Below are positions 1-5,122 of a DNA stretch of 5,215 nucleotides, in pieces. The DNA is from Gammaproteobacteria bacterium (GTDB taxonomy: Bacteria > Pseudomonadota > Gammaproteobacteria > UBA9214), in NCBI GenBank assembly GCA_030599705.1, contig JAUVNM010000154.1, forward strand, positions 1 through 5,215. The letters run 5' to 3'. Position 1 is the stretch's first letter. The number at the start of each line of letters is the position of its first letter. The notes beneath the pieces were generated by a model that was not told where the DNA came from, did no database searches, and was given only the letters and a program-made list of their open reading frames with translations. Both the position numbers and the translations under genes were made by a program.

Positions 1-1147
1 CCGGCAGGACTTCGGGTTCCGTTAACACGTCGGGTTCCGCTAACACGTCGGGTTCCGCTAACACGTCGGGTTCCGGTTGCACGGCCGCCACCGCCGCGAC
101 CGGGGGCTCCGGCTCGGGCAACGCCGACAGCACGGGCATCTCCGGTTCCGGCTGCGCAACCGGTTCCGGCGCCGGGGTGACCGGGACTACTACCGGTGCC
201 GGCGGCTCCCCAAACAGCGCCGCCTGGATCCCCGGATGCTGCCAGGGTTGATAATAGACAGCAGCGGCAGCCAGCCCGGCAATCGCCAGCCCCCAGGCAA
301 CCCGCGGCAACCAGCGTGCGCGCGCGGCCTCTTCGCCCGCTACTTCGAGTACTTCCCTGGACGCCTTCCTGACAATGTCATGGTCTATTTGTGACTTGCC
401 TTCCACGTACGCTCCCAGCATGGCGCGGTCGCACAGCACATTGATGAGGCGCGGAATGCCGCCGGACAGGCGCTGGATGAGATCGATGGCATCCTTGTTG
501 AAGATAATGTGCGAGCTCCCGCAGACCTGCAGGCGGTGCTGTATGTAGGCACTGGTATCTCCACGGTCTATCGGGTCGAGGTGATAACGCGCCGTCACCC
601 GCTGGGCCAGCTGGCGCATATGCTCCTGTGCCAGCAGGGTACGCAGCTCGGGCTGCCCGATCAGGATGATCTGCAACAGTTTTTGCGTGGCGGTTTCCAG
701 GTTGGTCAGCAGACGGATCTGCTCGAGTACTTCCGCACTCAGCTGCTGCGCCTCATCGATAATCAGCACCGTGCGGCGGCCCTGTGAATGAGCATCCAGC
801 AGGTGCCGGTTGAGTACATCGGTCAGTGTCTTGATACTGGTCGTATTCTTCGGATATTCAATACCGAGTTCGTCGCACATGGTCGCGATGAGTTCCGTGG
901 CTGTCACCTTCGGATTGAGCACCACGGCGATATTCACGTTGACGGGTACCTGCTCCATCAGGCAGCGGCAGATGGTAGTCTTGCCGGTACCGACTTCACC
1001 CGTCAGCTGAACAAAGCCGCCGCCCTCCCCCAGGCCATACAGCAAGTGCGCCAGTGCCTCGCGGTGGCAGGCGCTCATATAGAGAAACCGCGGGTCCGGT
1101 GTAATCGAGAACGGTTGCTCGGAAAGATTGAAATGGTTCAGGTACAT
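1..1147 (-). CDS. gspA: ExeA/GspA-type AAA ATPase, membrane-anchored (3' end outside window)
   Basis: This minus-strand gene continues past the left edge; 382 residues are visible. It starts MYLNHFNLSEQPFSITPDPR, the typical start of ExeA/GspA/MshM ATPases. Walker A is GEVGTGKT at about residues 50-57. Walker B is VLIIDEAQ, with D131 and E132. A family-typical ILIGQPEL strand follows, then a SGGIPRLINVLCDRA sensor segment near residue 240. A single membrane span lies at about 283-299 (after WLPR). The rest is a Pro/Glu/Val-rich periplasmic linker ending in EPDVLA hexapeptide repeats. In the family, a cytoplasmic ATPase domain is joined to a periplasmic part, often with a peptidoglycan-binding domain, that helps insert the type II secretion secretin or build MSHA-type pili; that last domain would lie outside the window. 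No good Shine-Dalgarno precedes the ATG, but no alternative start exists before the upstream in-frame stop. MshM and the shorter PEP-CTERM-locus ATPases are related alternatives; the membrane span and long tail favour GspA. Confidence 0.92.
   Translation of the reverse strand, partial: MYLNHFNLSEQPFSITPDPRFLYMSACHREALAHLLYGLGEGGGFVQLTGEVGTGKTTICRCLMEQVPVNVNIAVVLNPKVTATELIATMCDELGIEYPKNTTSIKTLTDVLNRHLLDAHSQGRRTVLIIDEAQQLSAEVLEQIRLLTNLETATQKLLQIILIGQPELRTLLAQEHMRQLAQRVTARYHLDPIDRGDTSAYIQHRLQVCGSSHIIFNKDAIDLIQRLSGGIPRLINVLCDRAMLGAYVEGKSQIDHDIVRKASREVLEVAGEEAARARWLPRVAWGLAIAGLAAAAVYYQPWQHPGIQAALFGEPPAPVVVPVTPAPEPVAQPEPEMPVLSALPEPEPPVAAVAAVQPEPDVLAEPDVLAEPDVLTEPEVLP
13..75. repeat. 18-bp tandem repeat, about 3.5 copies, inside the ATPase tail
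   Basis: Three consecutive 18-bp units (13-30, 31-48, 49-66) of the form CGGGTTCCGCTAACACGT are followed by a 9-bp partial copy (67-75). Units two and three are identical; unit one differs by a single base (C to T at position 22). Since 18 bp is six codons, the array stays in frame and encodes EPDVLA, EPDVLA, EPDVLT and then a degenerate EPEVLP (about residues 359-382). Synonymous positions are conserved too, including a TTA leucine codon that looks out of place in this GC-rich gene. This points to recent slippage duplication rather than selection on the peptide alone. Confidence 0.95.
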
Positions 1148-1192
1148 GGTTGTTTCGTTTGCCTGGGCCAGCAGGTCATCTGCCGGGTAGCC

Positions 1193-1221
1193 TTTGTATC
1201 ACTTGAGACCCTATACTTCAA
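1193..1221 (-). promoter_or_regulatory. Predicted sigma70-type promoter for the GspA-like gene
   Basis: Read on the minus strand, TTGAAG (1221-1216, 4 of 6 to the -35 consensus) is followed after exactly 17 bp by TACAAA (1198-1193, 4 of 6 to the -10). A TGA directly before the -10 gives an extended -10 element. Transcription would start near 1186, leaving a leader of about 40 nt before the ATG at 1147. Assigned from sequence match only. Confidence 0.4.
1212..1217 (+). promoter_or_regulatory. Possible -10 element for the hydrolase gene
   Basis: TATACT matches the -10 consensus at 5 of 6 positions and lies about 50 bp upstream of the hydrolase ATG. No convincing -35 is present 15-18 bp upstream, so this would need an activator or be weak. 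It lies inside the spacer of the opposing minus-strand promoter. Confidence 0.25.
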
Positions 1222-1265
1222 AGCCTTGCTGCGCAGGCCCCCGGATAGCCACACACCATAACACC

Positions 1266-2051
1266 ATGTCAGGAAAAATCCCGCGAATCAGGCTGTTCCT
1301 GCTGCTTTTCATAGTGCTGCCGCCACCCGGGCCGGCCGCAGACCTTGAGCGGGAACAGCGCCTGGCAGACGAAATAGTCGATGCGATCCTGGATGGCGAA
1401 CCGGTTACCCTGGAGGCCGGCGCGCTCGACTTCCTCGGCATTTATACTCCGGCGGAAACCGCTACGCCCCACGGCGCCGTCATCATACTGCATGGTCGCG
1501 GCATGCACCCGGACTGGGCGCAGGTAGCCGGACCGCTGCGCATTGCATTACCGGCACATGGCTGGTCTACCCTGTCACTGCAAATGCCGGTCCTGCCCAA
1601 GGATGCGACCTACTACGATTACGAACCGGTATTTCCCGAGGCCATTCCCCGTATCAATGCCGGTATCGGCTATCTCGAGTCCCGGGGCTATAAGCGCATT
1701 GTCCTGCTCGCTCACAGTTGCGGGGTCCACATGAGCATGGCCTGGCTCGGGGCAACAGACAGCCCACTGATCGATGGCTATATCGGTATCAGCATGGGCG
1801 CCACCGACTACCAGCAGCCGATGCGCAAACCGTTTGCTTTCGGCCGGCTCAAGATCCCGTTCCTGAGCATCGTCGGCAGCGAGGACTACCCCGCGGTGCA
1901 GCGCATGGCCAGCGACATCCGGTCGCGGATGGACGGCTTCCACCCACTGTCCGCCCAGCAGACGATTGCCGGTGCCGACCACTACTATGATGATTACGAG
2001 GACGCACTGACCGAGGTAGTTGCCGCCTGGCTGGAGTCGCTGGCTCGCTGA
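1266..2051 (+). CDS. Exported alpha/beta hydrolase, DUF3530-like
   Basis: A 261-residue protein. The N-terminus has basic residues (K4, R7, R9), a hydrophobic core at about 10-18 and a likely cleavage after A24 or A25 (PGPAA), so it is probably exported to the periplasm. The rest is an alpha/beta hydrolase: HGRG at 76-79 fits the oxyanion-hole strand, AHSCG at 149-153 is the nucleophile elbow with S151, D207 in GSEDYP is the likely acid, and H239 in GADHYY the catalytic histidine. Length, the N-terminal EQRLADEIVDAILDGE-type segment and the motif order resemble the DUF3530 (PF12048) group, whose substrate I do not know. The ATG at 1266 is chosen because the signal peptide starts there. A TTG start at 1194 would add 24 residues that hide the signal and would overlap the promoter region. 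The ribosome site is weak. It diverges from the GspA-like gene. Confidence 0.85.
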   Translation: MSGKIPRIRLFLLLFIVLPPPGPAADLEREQRLADEIVDAILDGEPVTLEAGALDFLGIYTPAETATPHGAVIILHGRGMHPDWAQVAGPLRIALPAHGWSTLSLQMPVLPKDATYYDYEPVFPEAIPRINAGIGYLESRGYKRIVLLAHSCGVHMSMAWLGATDSPLIDGYIGISMGATDYQQPMRKPFAFGRLKIPFLSIVGSEDYPAVQRMASDIRSRMDGFHPLSAQQTIAGADHYYDDYEDALTEVVAAWLESLAR

Positions 2052-2067
2052 TAACCGCGCCACCCCC

Positions 2068-2096
2068 TTACCATAATGCCCTCCAGCTGCTATATA
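2068..2096 (+). promoter_or_regulatory. Predicted promoter for the small Cys-rich gene
   Basis: TTACCA (2068-2073, 4 of 6 to the -35) and TATATA (2091-2096, 4 of 6 to the -10) are separated by exactly 17 bp, in the AT-richest patch between the hydrolase stop and the small gene. Transcription would start near 2103, giving a leader of roughly 80 nt. Prediction only. Confidence 0.35.
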
Positions 2097-2104
2097 TGTA
2101 GGAT

Positions 2105-2153
2105 CGGCGCCTCGCCGGGAATGCCGTTCCCCGCGGGGCGCGGGTCCTGCCCG
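2105..2153 (+). other. GC-rich structured leader upstream of the small gene
   Basis: Three compact self-complementary elements follow one another: CGGCG-CCT-CGCCG (2105-2117, perfect 5-bp stem), the palindrome CCCCGCGGGG (2129-2138), and CGGG-TCCTG-CCCG (2141-2153, 4-bp stem). None is followed by a T-run, so an intrinsic terminator for the hydrolase gene is not supported. They could form a structured 5' leader or slow readthrough from the hydrolase. In GC-rich DNA, short hairpins also arise by chance. Confidence 0.35.
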
Positions 2154-2169
2154 ACAAGGCATCAGGCAC

Positions 2170-2173
2170 AGGA
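2170..2173 (+). promoter_or_regulatory. Shine-Dalgarno site deciding the small-gene start
   Basis: AGGA sits 8 nt upstream of the ATG at 2182, the ideal spacing. It supports translation from this ATG rather than from the internal ATG at codon 22, which has no comparable site. Confidence 0.55.
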
Positions 2174-2181
2174 TTATATCC

Positions 2182-2358
2182 ATGAAGAATTCACCGGCAG
2201 AACCGCAACAACCGGCGGAATCAAAACAGCAAAAGAGCCTGAGTATGCACGCTGGCATCGCGGTGTGGTGCGATTGCTGCTCGTGTGAGATGGAGCCCTA
2301 CTGGGCCGCGGTCGCCGAAGAGATGGGGATTGACGTCTACAATGACTACGAGGAGTAA
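2182..2358 (+). CDS. Small Cys-rich acidic peptide, unknown function
   Basis: A 58-residue open frame that I do not recognise from any family. Residues 1-21 (MKNSPAEPQQPAESKQQKSL and on) are hydrophilic and look disordered. Residues 30-35 are CDCCSC, a C-x-C-C-x-C cluster. The tail from residue 36 holds eight acidic and no basic residues and ends IDVYNDYEE, with Y53 and Y56 among acidic neighbours. Evidence for coding: AGGA 8 nt before the ATG, a plausible promoter, and third-position G/C in 31 of the last 37 codons against 10 of the first 21, by my count. It converges on the sulfotransferase gene and overlaps its 3' end by 13 bp. There is no signal peptide or membrane segment. The cluster could bind metal or form disulfides; a modified-peptide precursor or sulfation target is speculative. 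A non-coding explanation cannot be excluded. Confidence 0.6.
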   Translation: MKNSPAEPQQPAESKQQKSLSMHAGIAVWCDCCSCEMEPYWAAVAEEMGIDVYNDYEE

Positions 2359-3251
2359 CCGAAATCCGGCCGCATGGTGTCTGCCACCAGCGCGTCGATC
2401 TGCGCCAGCTGCCCGTCATCGAAGTAGTCGCGGTAGCCACCCACCTTGGCGCGCCTGACCTTGTAGGTGTTCGGATCGCCCTTCCTGCCCGGCACCAGGC
2501 GCGCACCACTCGATCGAAACGCGTTTTTTTCCTCGAGTTTCTTCATGTTCTCGTAGGCGGCAAATTCCACGGCATCGCGGATCTCGGCATCGGTCCCGGG
2601 CGTTTCCATGAAGCTGAACAGCCGTTCCAGCGCAGCTGCCGGTTGCTGGCGCATGTCTTCATAACGCAACACCATGCTGGCCTCGACCTTGGGCAGCTCC
2701 TGCGCCCAGATATTGAAAAACCGGATAATGCACGGCAGACCGGCGTCCTCATTCATGACGAAGTCGAACAGGGAGACGTCGCTGTTGTGCGGCGGGTACC
2801 AGTTGAGTTCCTTCTTGCGGCGTTTCATCCGGTATTTCCACTGGAAGTACTGCGATACCGCCACATCGCGCGGGTCACGCACCAGCATAATGACCTTTTT
2901 TCCGTAAAACCCGGCCTTGTCATCCCAGTTGCCGGTGTAGTTGCGCAGATAGTTGCTGTGGGTGAAAAATACGCTTGGGACCGCGGCATTCATGCGGTGA
3001 TAGTTGTCAAAACCCAGCATGTATTTTTCGGGGATACCGAATTTCTGCTGGTAGTAGCGCGACATCATCACCCGCAGCCAGGTGCGCCCGCTCTTGCCCC
3101 ACGACATCAGCACGTAATCGGTCAGTTGCAGCTTGCGGTTTTCCTCGCGGCCACGCAGCCAGCGGTCGATATTGATGCGCTGCTGCTTCGGCAGTACGAG
3201 ACACGGCAGCAGGATCAACTCCCGCGTGATGGTAGGCCAGACATCGTGCAT
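2346..3251 (-). CDS. PAPS-dependent sulfotransferase (paralog A)
   Basis: A 301-residue cytosolic-type sulfotransferase (PF00685 fold), which moves a sulfuryl group from 3'-phosphoadenylyl sulfate (PAPS) to a hydroxyl or amine of an unknown acceptor. WGKSGRTW (51-58) is the 5'-phosphosulfate loop, usually PKSGTTW, with K53. H98 in THSNY fits the catalytic base. RDPRDVAVSQ (125-134) is the 3'-phosphate motif, with R125 and S133. VRRAKVGGYRDYF (265-277) corresponds to the family's C-terminal RKGxxGxW-type PAPS-binding loop. Length is normal and no key residue is lost. GGA 8 nt before the ATG is a modest ribosome site; no ATG, GTG or TTG lies between it and the upstream in-frame stop. It diverges from the oxygenase gene. 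It aligns without gaps to the second sulfotransferase from R30 to the C-terminus, with about 170 of 272 residues identical by hand count. The acceptor could be a lipid, glycan, peptide or small molecule. Confidence 0.9.
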   Translation of the reverse strand: MHDVWPTITRELILLPCLVLPKQQRINIDRWLRGREENRKLQLTDYVLMSWGKSGRTWLRVMMSRYYQQKFGIPEKYMLGFDNYHRMNAAVPSVFFTHSNYLRNYTGNWDDKAGFYGKKVIMLVRDPRDVAVSQYFQWKYRMKRRKKELNWYPPHNSDVSLFDFVMNEDAGLPCIIRFFNIWAQELPKVEASMVLRYEDMRQQPAAALERLFSFMETPGTDAEIRDAVEFAAYENMKKLEEKNAFRSSGARLVPGRKGDPNTYKVRRAKVGGYRDYFDDGQLAQIDALVADTMRPDFGYSS

Positions 3252-3314
3252 ACGGCGGTTCCGGTATTCCTGGTCAATTTGCCCGACAAGGCGGCGTAGT
3301 GTAAACCAATCACA

Positions 3315-3327
3315 GGGAATTTTTCCC
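3315..3327. promoter_or_regulatory. Small palindrome, possible operator
   Basis: GGGAA-TTT-TTCCC is a perfect 5-bp inverted repeat with a 3-bp centre. It lies 64 bp upstream of the paralog A start codon in the divergent region. A weak minus-strand -10 (TACACT, 3303-3298) sits just downstream, so the palindrome would cover that promoter's -35 position. A regulator site is possible, but the match is short. Confidence 0.25.
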
Positions 3328-3366
3328 GGTCAGCGGATCTGCCCCACCGGCGAGTCCCGCGTGCAG

Positions 3367-3407
3367 TTGATTTATCTCAACACCTGCGCACATCCACCGG
3401 GTATCCT
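3367..3407 (+). promoter_or_regulatory. FNR/Anr-type box with class II promoter spacing
   Basis: TTGAT-TTAT-CTCAA (3367-3380) matches the FNR/Anr consensus TTGAT-N4-ATCAA at 9 of 10 fixed positions; the only mismatch is C for A at 3376. Exactly 21 bp downstream is TATCCT (3402-3407, 4 of 6 to the -10). Start would be near 3414, placing the box centre about 41 bp upstream, the position used by class II FNR-activated promoters. It reads toward the oxygenase-sulfotransferase pair with a leader of about 85 nt. No matching -10 at this spacing exists in the other direction. Confidence 0.45.
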
Positions 3408-3433
3408 GTTGATTTCAAGAAGCTTGGTGCATC

Positions 3434-3442
3434 TGCTACACT
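3434..3442 (+). promoter_or_regulatory. Possible extended -10 promoter for the oxygenase gene
   Basis: TGC-TACACT is an extended -10 (TGn plus 4 of 6), about 58 bp upstream of the oxygenase ATG. The -35 position holds only TTCAAG (3414-3419, 3 of 6) at 17 bp. It is an alternative or second start to the FNR-type promoter. Confidence 0.3.
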
Positions 3443-3499
3443 CGACCGGGAAAGCACAGTTAATTCAGATACCTGACCGACCCCAAGCCTGATTCAGCC

Positions 3500-4129
3500 A
3501 TGACATACGTCGATCTTGCCGCCATCGAAGCCACTCCCCTGGCGCCGGACCCGTTTGATTACATGGTGGTGCCGGACTGTATCAGTGCAGCCGGACTGGA
3601 AGCGGCCAACCGCGATTACCCGGATATCGACAAACCGGGGAACAAGGACCTGGAAAGCCTGCAATATGGCCCGGGGTTCCAGGACCTGATTGATGAACTC
3701 AATAGCCCCGCCCTGCGGCAGGTAATCAGTACCAAGTTCGACGTCGACCTGGAAGATGCCTGGACCACGATCACCGTGCGCAAATTCTGCGAACCCAGCG
3801 ACGGCAACATCCATACCGACCACTGGAGCAAGGTGATCACGGTACTGGTCTACTTCAATACCGACTGGGACAACACTGCCGGCCAGCTGCGCCTGCTGCG
3901 TTCGCCCGATGACATCGAGGACTACGCGGCCGAAGTAGCGCCGCGGGGCGGGACGCTGCTGGCCTTCCGGCGCACCGATATTTCCTGGCATGGGCACAAG
4001 CGCTTCGTCGGTGAACGCCGCATGCTGCAACTGAACTTCGTGAAAACCGGCCGCACCGCCCGATATACCCAGCAATTTGCCCGGTTTTCGACCCGCATAA
4101 TGAAACGCGTCGTCAGTCTCGTACAATAA
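3500..4129 (+). CDS. 2-oxoglutarate/Fe(II)-dependent dioxygenase
   Basis: A 209-residue soluble protein of the 2OG-Fe(II) oxygenase superfamily (PF13640-like). Members use O2 and 2-oxoglutarate to hydroxylate a substrate, releasing CO2 and succinate. H105-T-D107 (in NIHTDHW) is the HxD iron pair. H164 in SWHGHKRF is the third iron ligand, and R173/R174 in the following GERR should bind the 2-oxoglutarate carboxylate. APRGGTLLAF (147-156) fits the usual strand before the distal histidine. The C-terminal 25 residues are basic. The substrate is unknown. The ATG at 3500 has only a weak ribosome site, but the next in-frame ATG (codon 22) would remove conserved-looking sequence. The downstream sulfotransferase starts 48 bp after the stop on the same strand, so the two are probably co-transcribed; hydroxylation followed by sulfation is a natural sequence but is inferred from context only. 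Confidence 0.88.
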   Translation: MTYVDLAAIEATPLAPDPFDYMVVPDCISAAGLEAANRDYPDIDKPGNKDLESLQYGPGFQDLIDELNSPALRQVISTKFDVDLEDAWTTITVRKFCEPSDGNIHTDHWSKVITVLVYFNTDWDNTAGQLRLLRSPDDIEDYAAEVAPRGGTLLAFRRTDISWHGHKRFVGERRMLQLNFVKTGRTARYTQQFARFSTRIMKRVVSLVQ

Positions 4130-4134
4130 CCACC

Positions 4135-4151
4135 CGGGCCGTGACGGCCCG
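4135..4151 (+). other. Intercistronic stem-loop between oxygenase and sulfotransferase
   Basis: CGGGCCG-TGA-CGGCCCG is a perfect 7-bp GC stem with a 3-nt loop, starting 5 bp after the oxygenase stop and ending 14 bp before the next gene's Shine-Dalgarno. No T-run follows, so it is not a standard intrinsic terminator. It more likely stabilises the upstream message end or tunes expression between the two cistrons. Confidence 0.5.
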
Positions 4152-4165
4152 CCAACCAGGAATCC

Positions 4166-4169
4166 AGGA
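4166..4169 (+). promoter_or_regulatory. Shine-Dalgarno site of paralog B
   Basis: AGGA lies 8 nt before the ATG at 4178. It fixes this start and is the best ribosome site among the large genes here, which suits a gene translated independently within a shared transcript. Confidence 0.6.
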
Positions 4170-4177
4170 CAGACACC

Positions 4178-5122
4178 ATGCCCCAGGTAGTGCACGCCGG
4201 CAGACAGCTGTTTCGCTCGGTATGGAAAAAACTCTCGCGCCGGTTGCTGCGCGGGGCGCTGCTGTTTGCATCCGAAGACCGCAAGACAGCGGCCGAGCGC
4301 TGGCTGCGCGGGCGCGAACAGAACCGGAAACTGCAGCAGACCGATATCGTCATCGTGTCCTTCGGCAAGAGCGGGCGCACCGGGCTGCGGGTCATGCTGT
4401 CGCGCCTCTACCAGGTCAAGTATGGCCTGTCACAACGCTTCCTGATGGGGTTCGACAATTTTCACTACATGAACCGCGCAATCCCGAAGGTGTTCTATAC
4501 TCACGACAACTACATCAAGGACTATACCGGCAACGTGGACTCCAAGGCGGATTTCTATGACCGCAAGGTGGTCCTGCTGGCGCGCGACCCGCGCGATGTC
4601 GCCGTATCGCAGTTCTTCCAGTGGCAGTACCGGATGAAGCCCAACAAGAAAATCCTCAACCGGTATCCCGGCGAAGGCAAGGAAGTCCCGATCTACGACT
4701 TCGTCATGGACAAGGATGCCGGGCTGCCCAAGGTGATTGACTTCATGAATCTCTGGGCCAGCGAACAGTCGCGCCTGAAGGGCTTCTTCCTGCTGCGCTA
4801 CGAGGACCTGCGCAGCCAGCCGGAAGCCACGCTGGGAAAGCTGCTGGAATTCATGGGTACCCCGGGAACACCGGAGGAAATTCGCGAGGCAGTGGAGTTC
4901 TCGTCCTATGAAAACATGAAAAAGATGGAGCAGAAAAAGACCTTCTGGCTCAGTGGCGGGCGCATGGTGCCGAAAGACCGCGACAATCCCAATACCTACA
5001 AGGTCCGGCGCGCCAAGGTCGGCGGCTACCGGGACTACTTCGACGATGACCAGATCGCGCAGATCGAGGCGCTGGTCAATGACACCCTGTCACCCGAATT
5101 CGGTTACAACAGCACTGCCTGA
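4178..5122 (+). CDS. PAPS-dependent sulfotransferase (paralog B)
   Basis: A 314-residue sulfotransferase, closely related to the divergent copy at 2346-3251. The phosphosulfate loop reads FGKSGRTG (62-69, K64). H109 in THDNY is the likely catalytic base. RDPRDVAVSQ (136-145) carries the 3'-phosphate contacts R136 and S144. The C-terminal VRRAKVGGYRDYF block is identical to the other copy. From R41 onward it aligns to paralog A without gaps. The N-termini differ: B has 11 more residues before the shared block and a basic, partly hydrophobic helix (about 11-30: LFRSVWKKLSRRLLRGALLF) that could touch the membrane. One notable difference is G69 where A and most relatives have tryptophan after the GKSGRT core. 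The copies also diverge at about 150-162 and 255-268 (B numbering), so acceptors may differ. It follows the oxygenase gene by 48 bp, likely in one operon. Confidence 0.9.
   Translation: MPQVVHAGRQLFRSVWKKLSRRLLRGALLFASEDRKTAAERWLRGREQNRKLQQTDIVIVSFGKSGRTGLRVMLSRLYQVKYGLSQRFLMGFDNFHYMNRAIPKVFYTHDNYIKDYTGNVDSKADFYDRKVVLLARDPRDVAVSQFFQWQYRMKPNKKILNRYPGEGKEVPIYDFVMDKDAGLPKVIDFMNLWASEQSRLKGFFLLRYEDLRSQPEATLGKLLEFMGTPGTPEEIREAVEFSSYENMKKMEQKKTFWLSGGRMVPKDRDNPNTYKVRRAKVGGYRDYFDDDQIAQIEALVNDTLSPEFGYNSTA

Noticed and set aside
509..1261. Plus-strand frames across the ATPase gene
   Set aside because: The opposite strand encodes Walker A, Walker B and family-typical ExeA/GspA sequence throughout.
1194..1265. 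A 24-codon N-terminal extension of the hydrolase from a TTG at 1194
   Set aside because: It would bury the clear signal peptide starting at the ATG at 1266, and the stretch contains promoter-like elements and no ribosome site.
1575..2258. A long minus-strand frame opposite the hydrolase
   Set aside because: It is antisense to a gene with clear catalytic motifs and its translation resembles no family; typical shadow in GC-rich DNA.
2076..2288. A 70-codon plus-strand frame over the small-gene leader
   Set aside because: No ribosome site, odd composition, and it overlaps in another frame the small gene that has better start and codon-bias support.
2150..3292. Shared 11-bp word GCCCGACAAGG at about 2150 and 3281
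   Set aside because: Too short and in unrelated contexts; no terminal repeats or transposase to suggest a mobile element.
2643..3299. A 218-codon plus-strand frame opposite sulfotransferase A
   Set aside because: Shadow of a gene whose PAPS motifs and 62% identical paralog establish the minus strand as coding.
3424..3437. Sigma54-like -24/-12 element (TTGGTGC...TGCT)
   Set aside because: The GG-to-GC spacing is 9 bp instead of 11, so it does not fit the required geometry.
3494..4195. A 233-codon minus-strand frame opposite the oxygenase
   Set aside because: It is the complement of a gene with an intact HxD...H...R iron and cosubstrate motif; no independent support.
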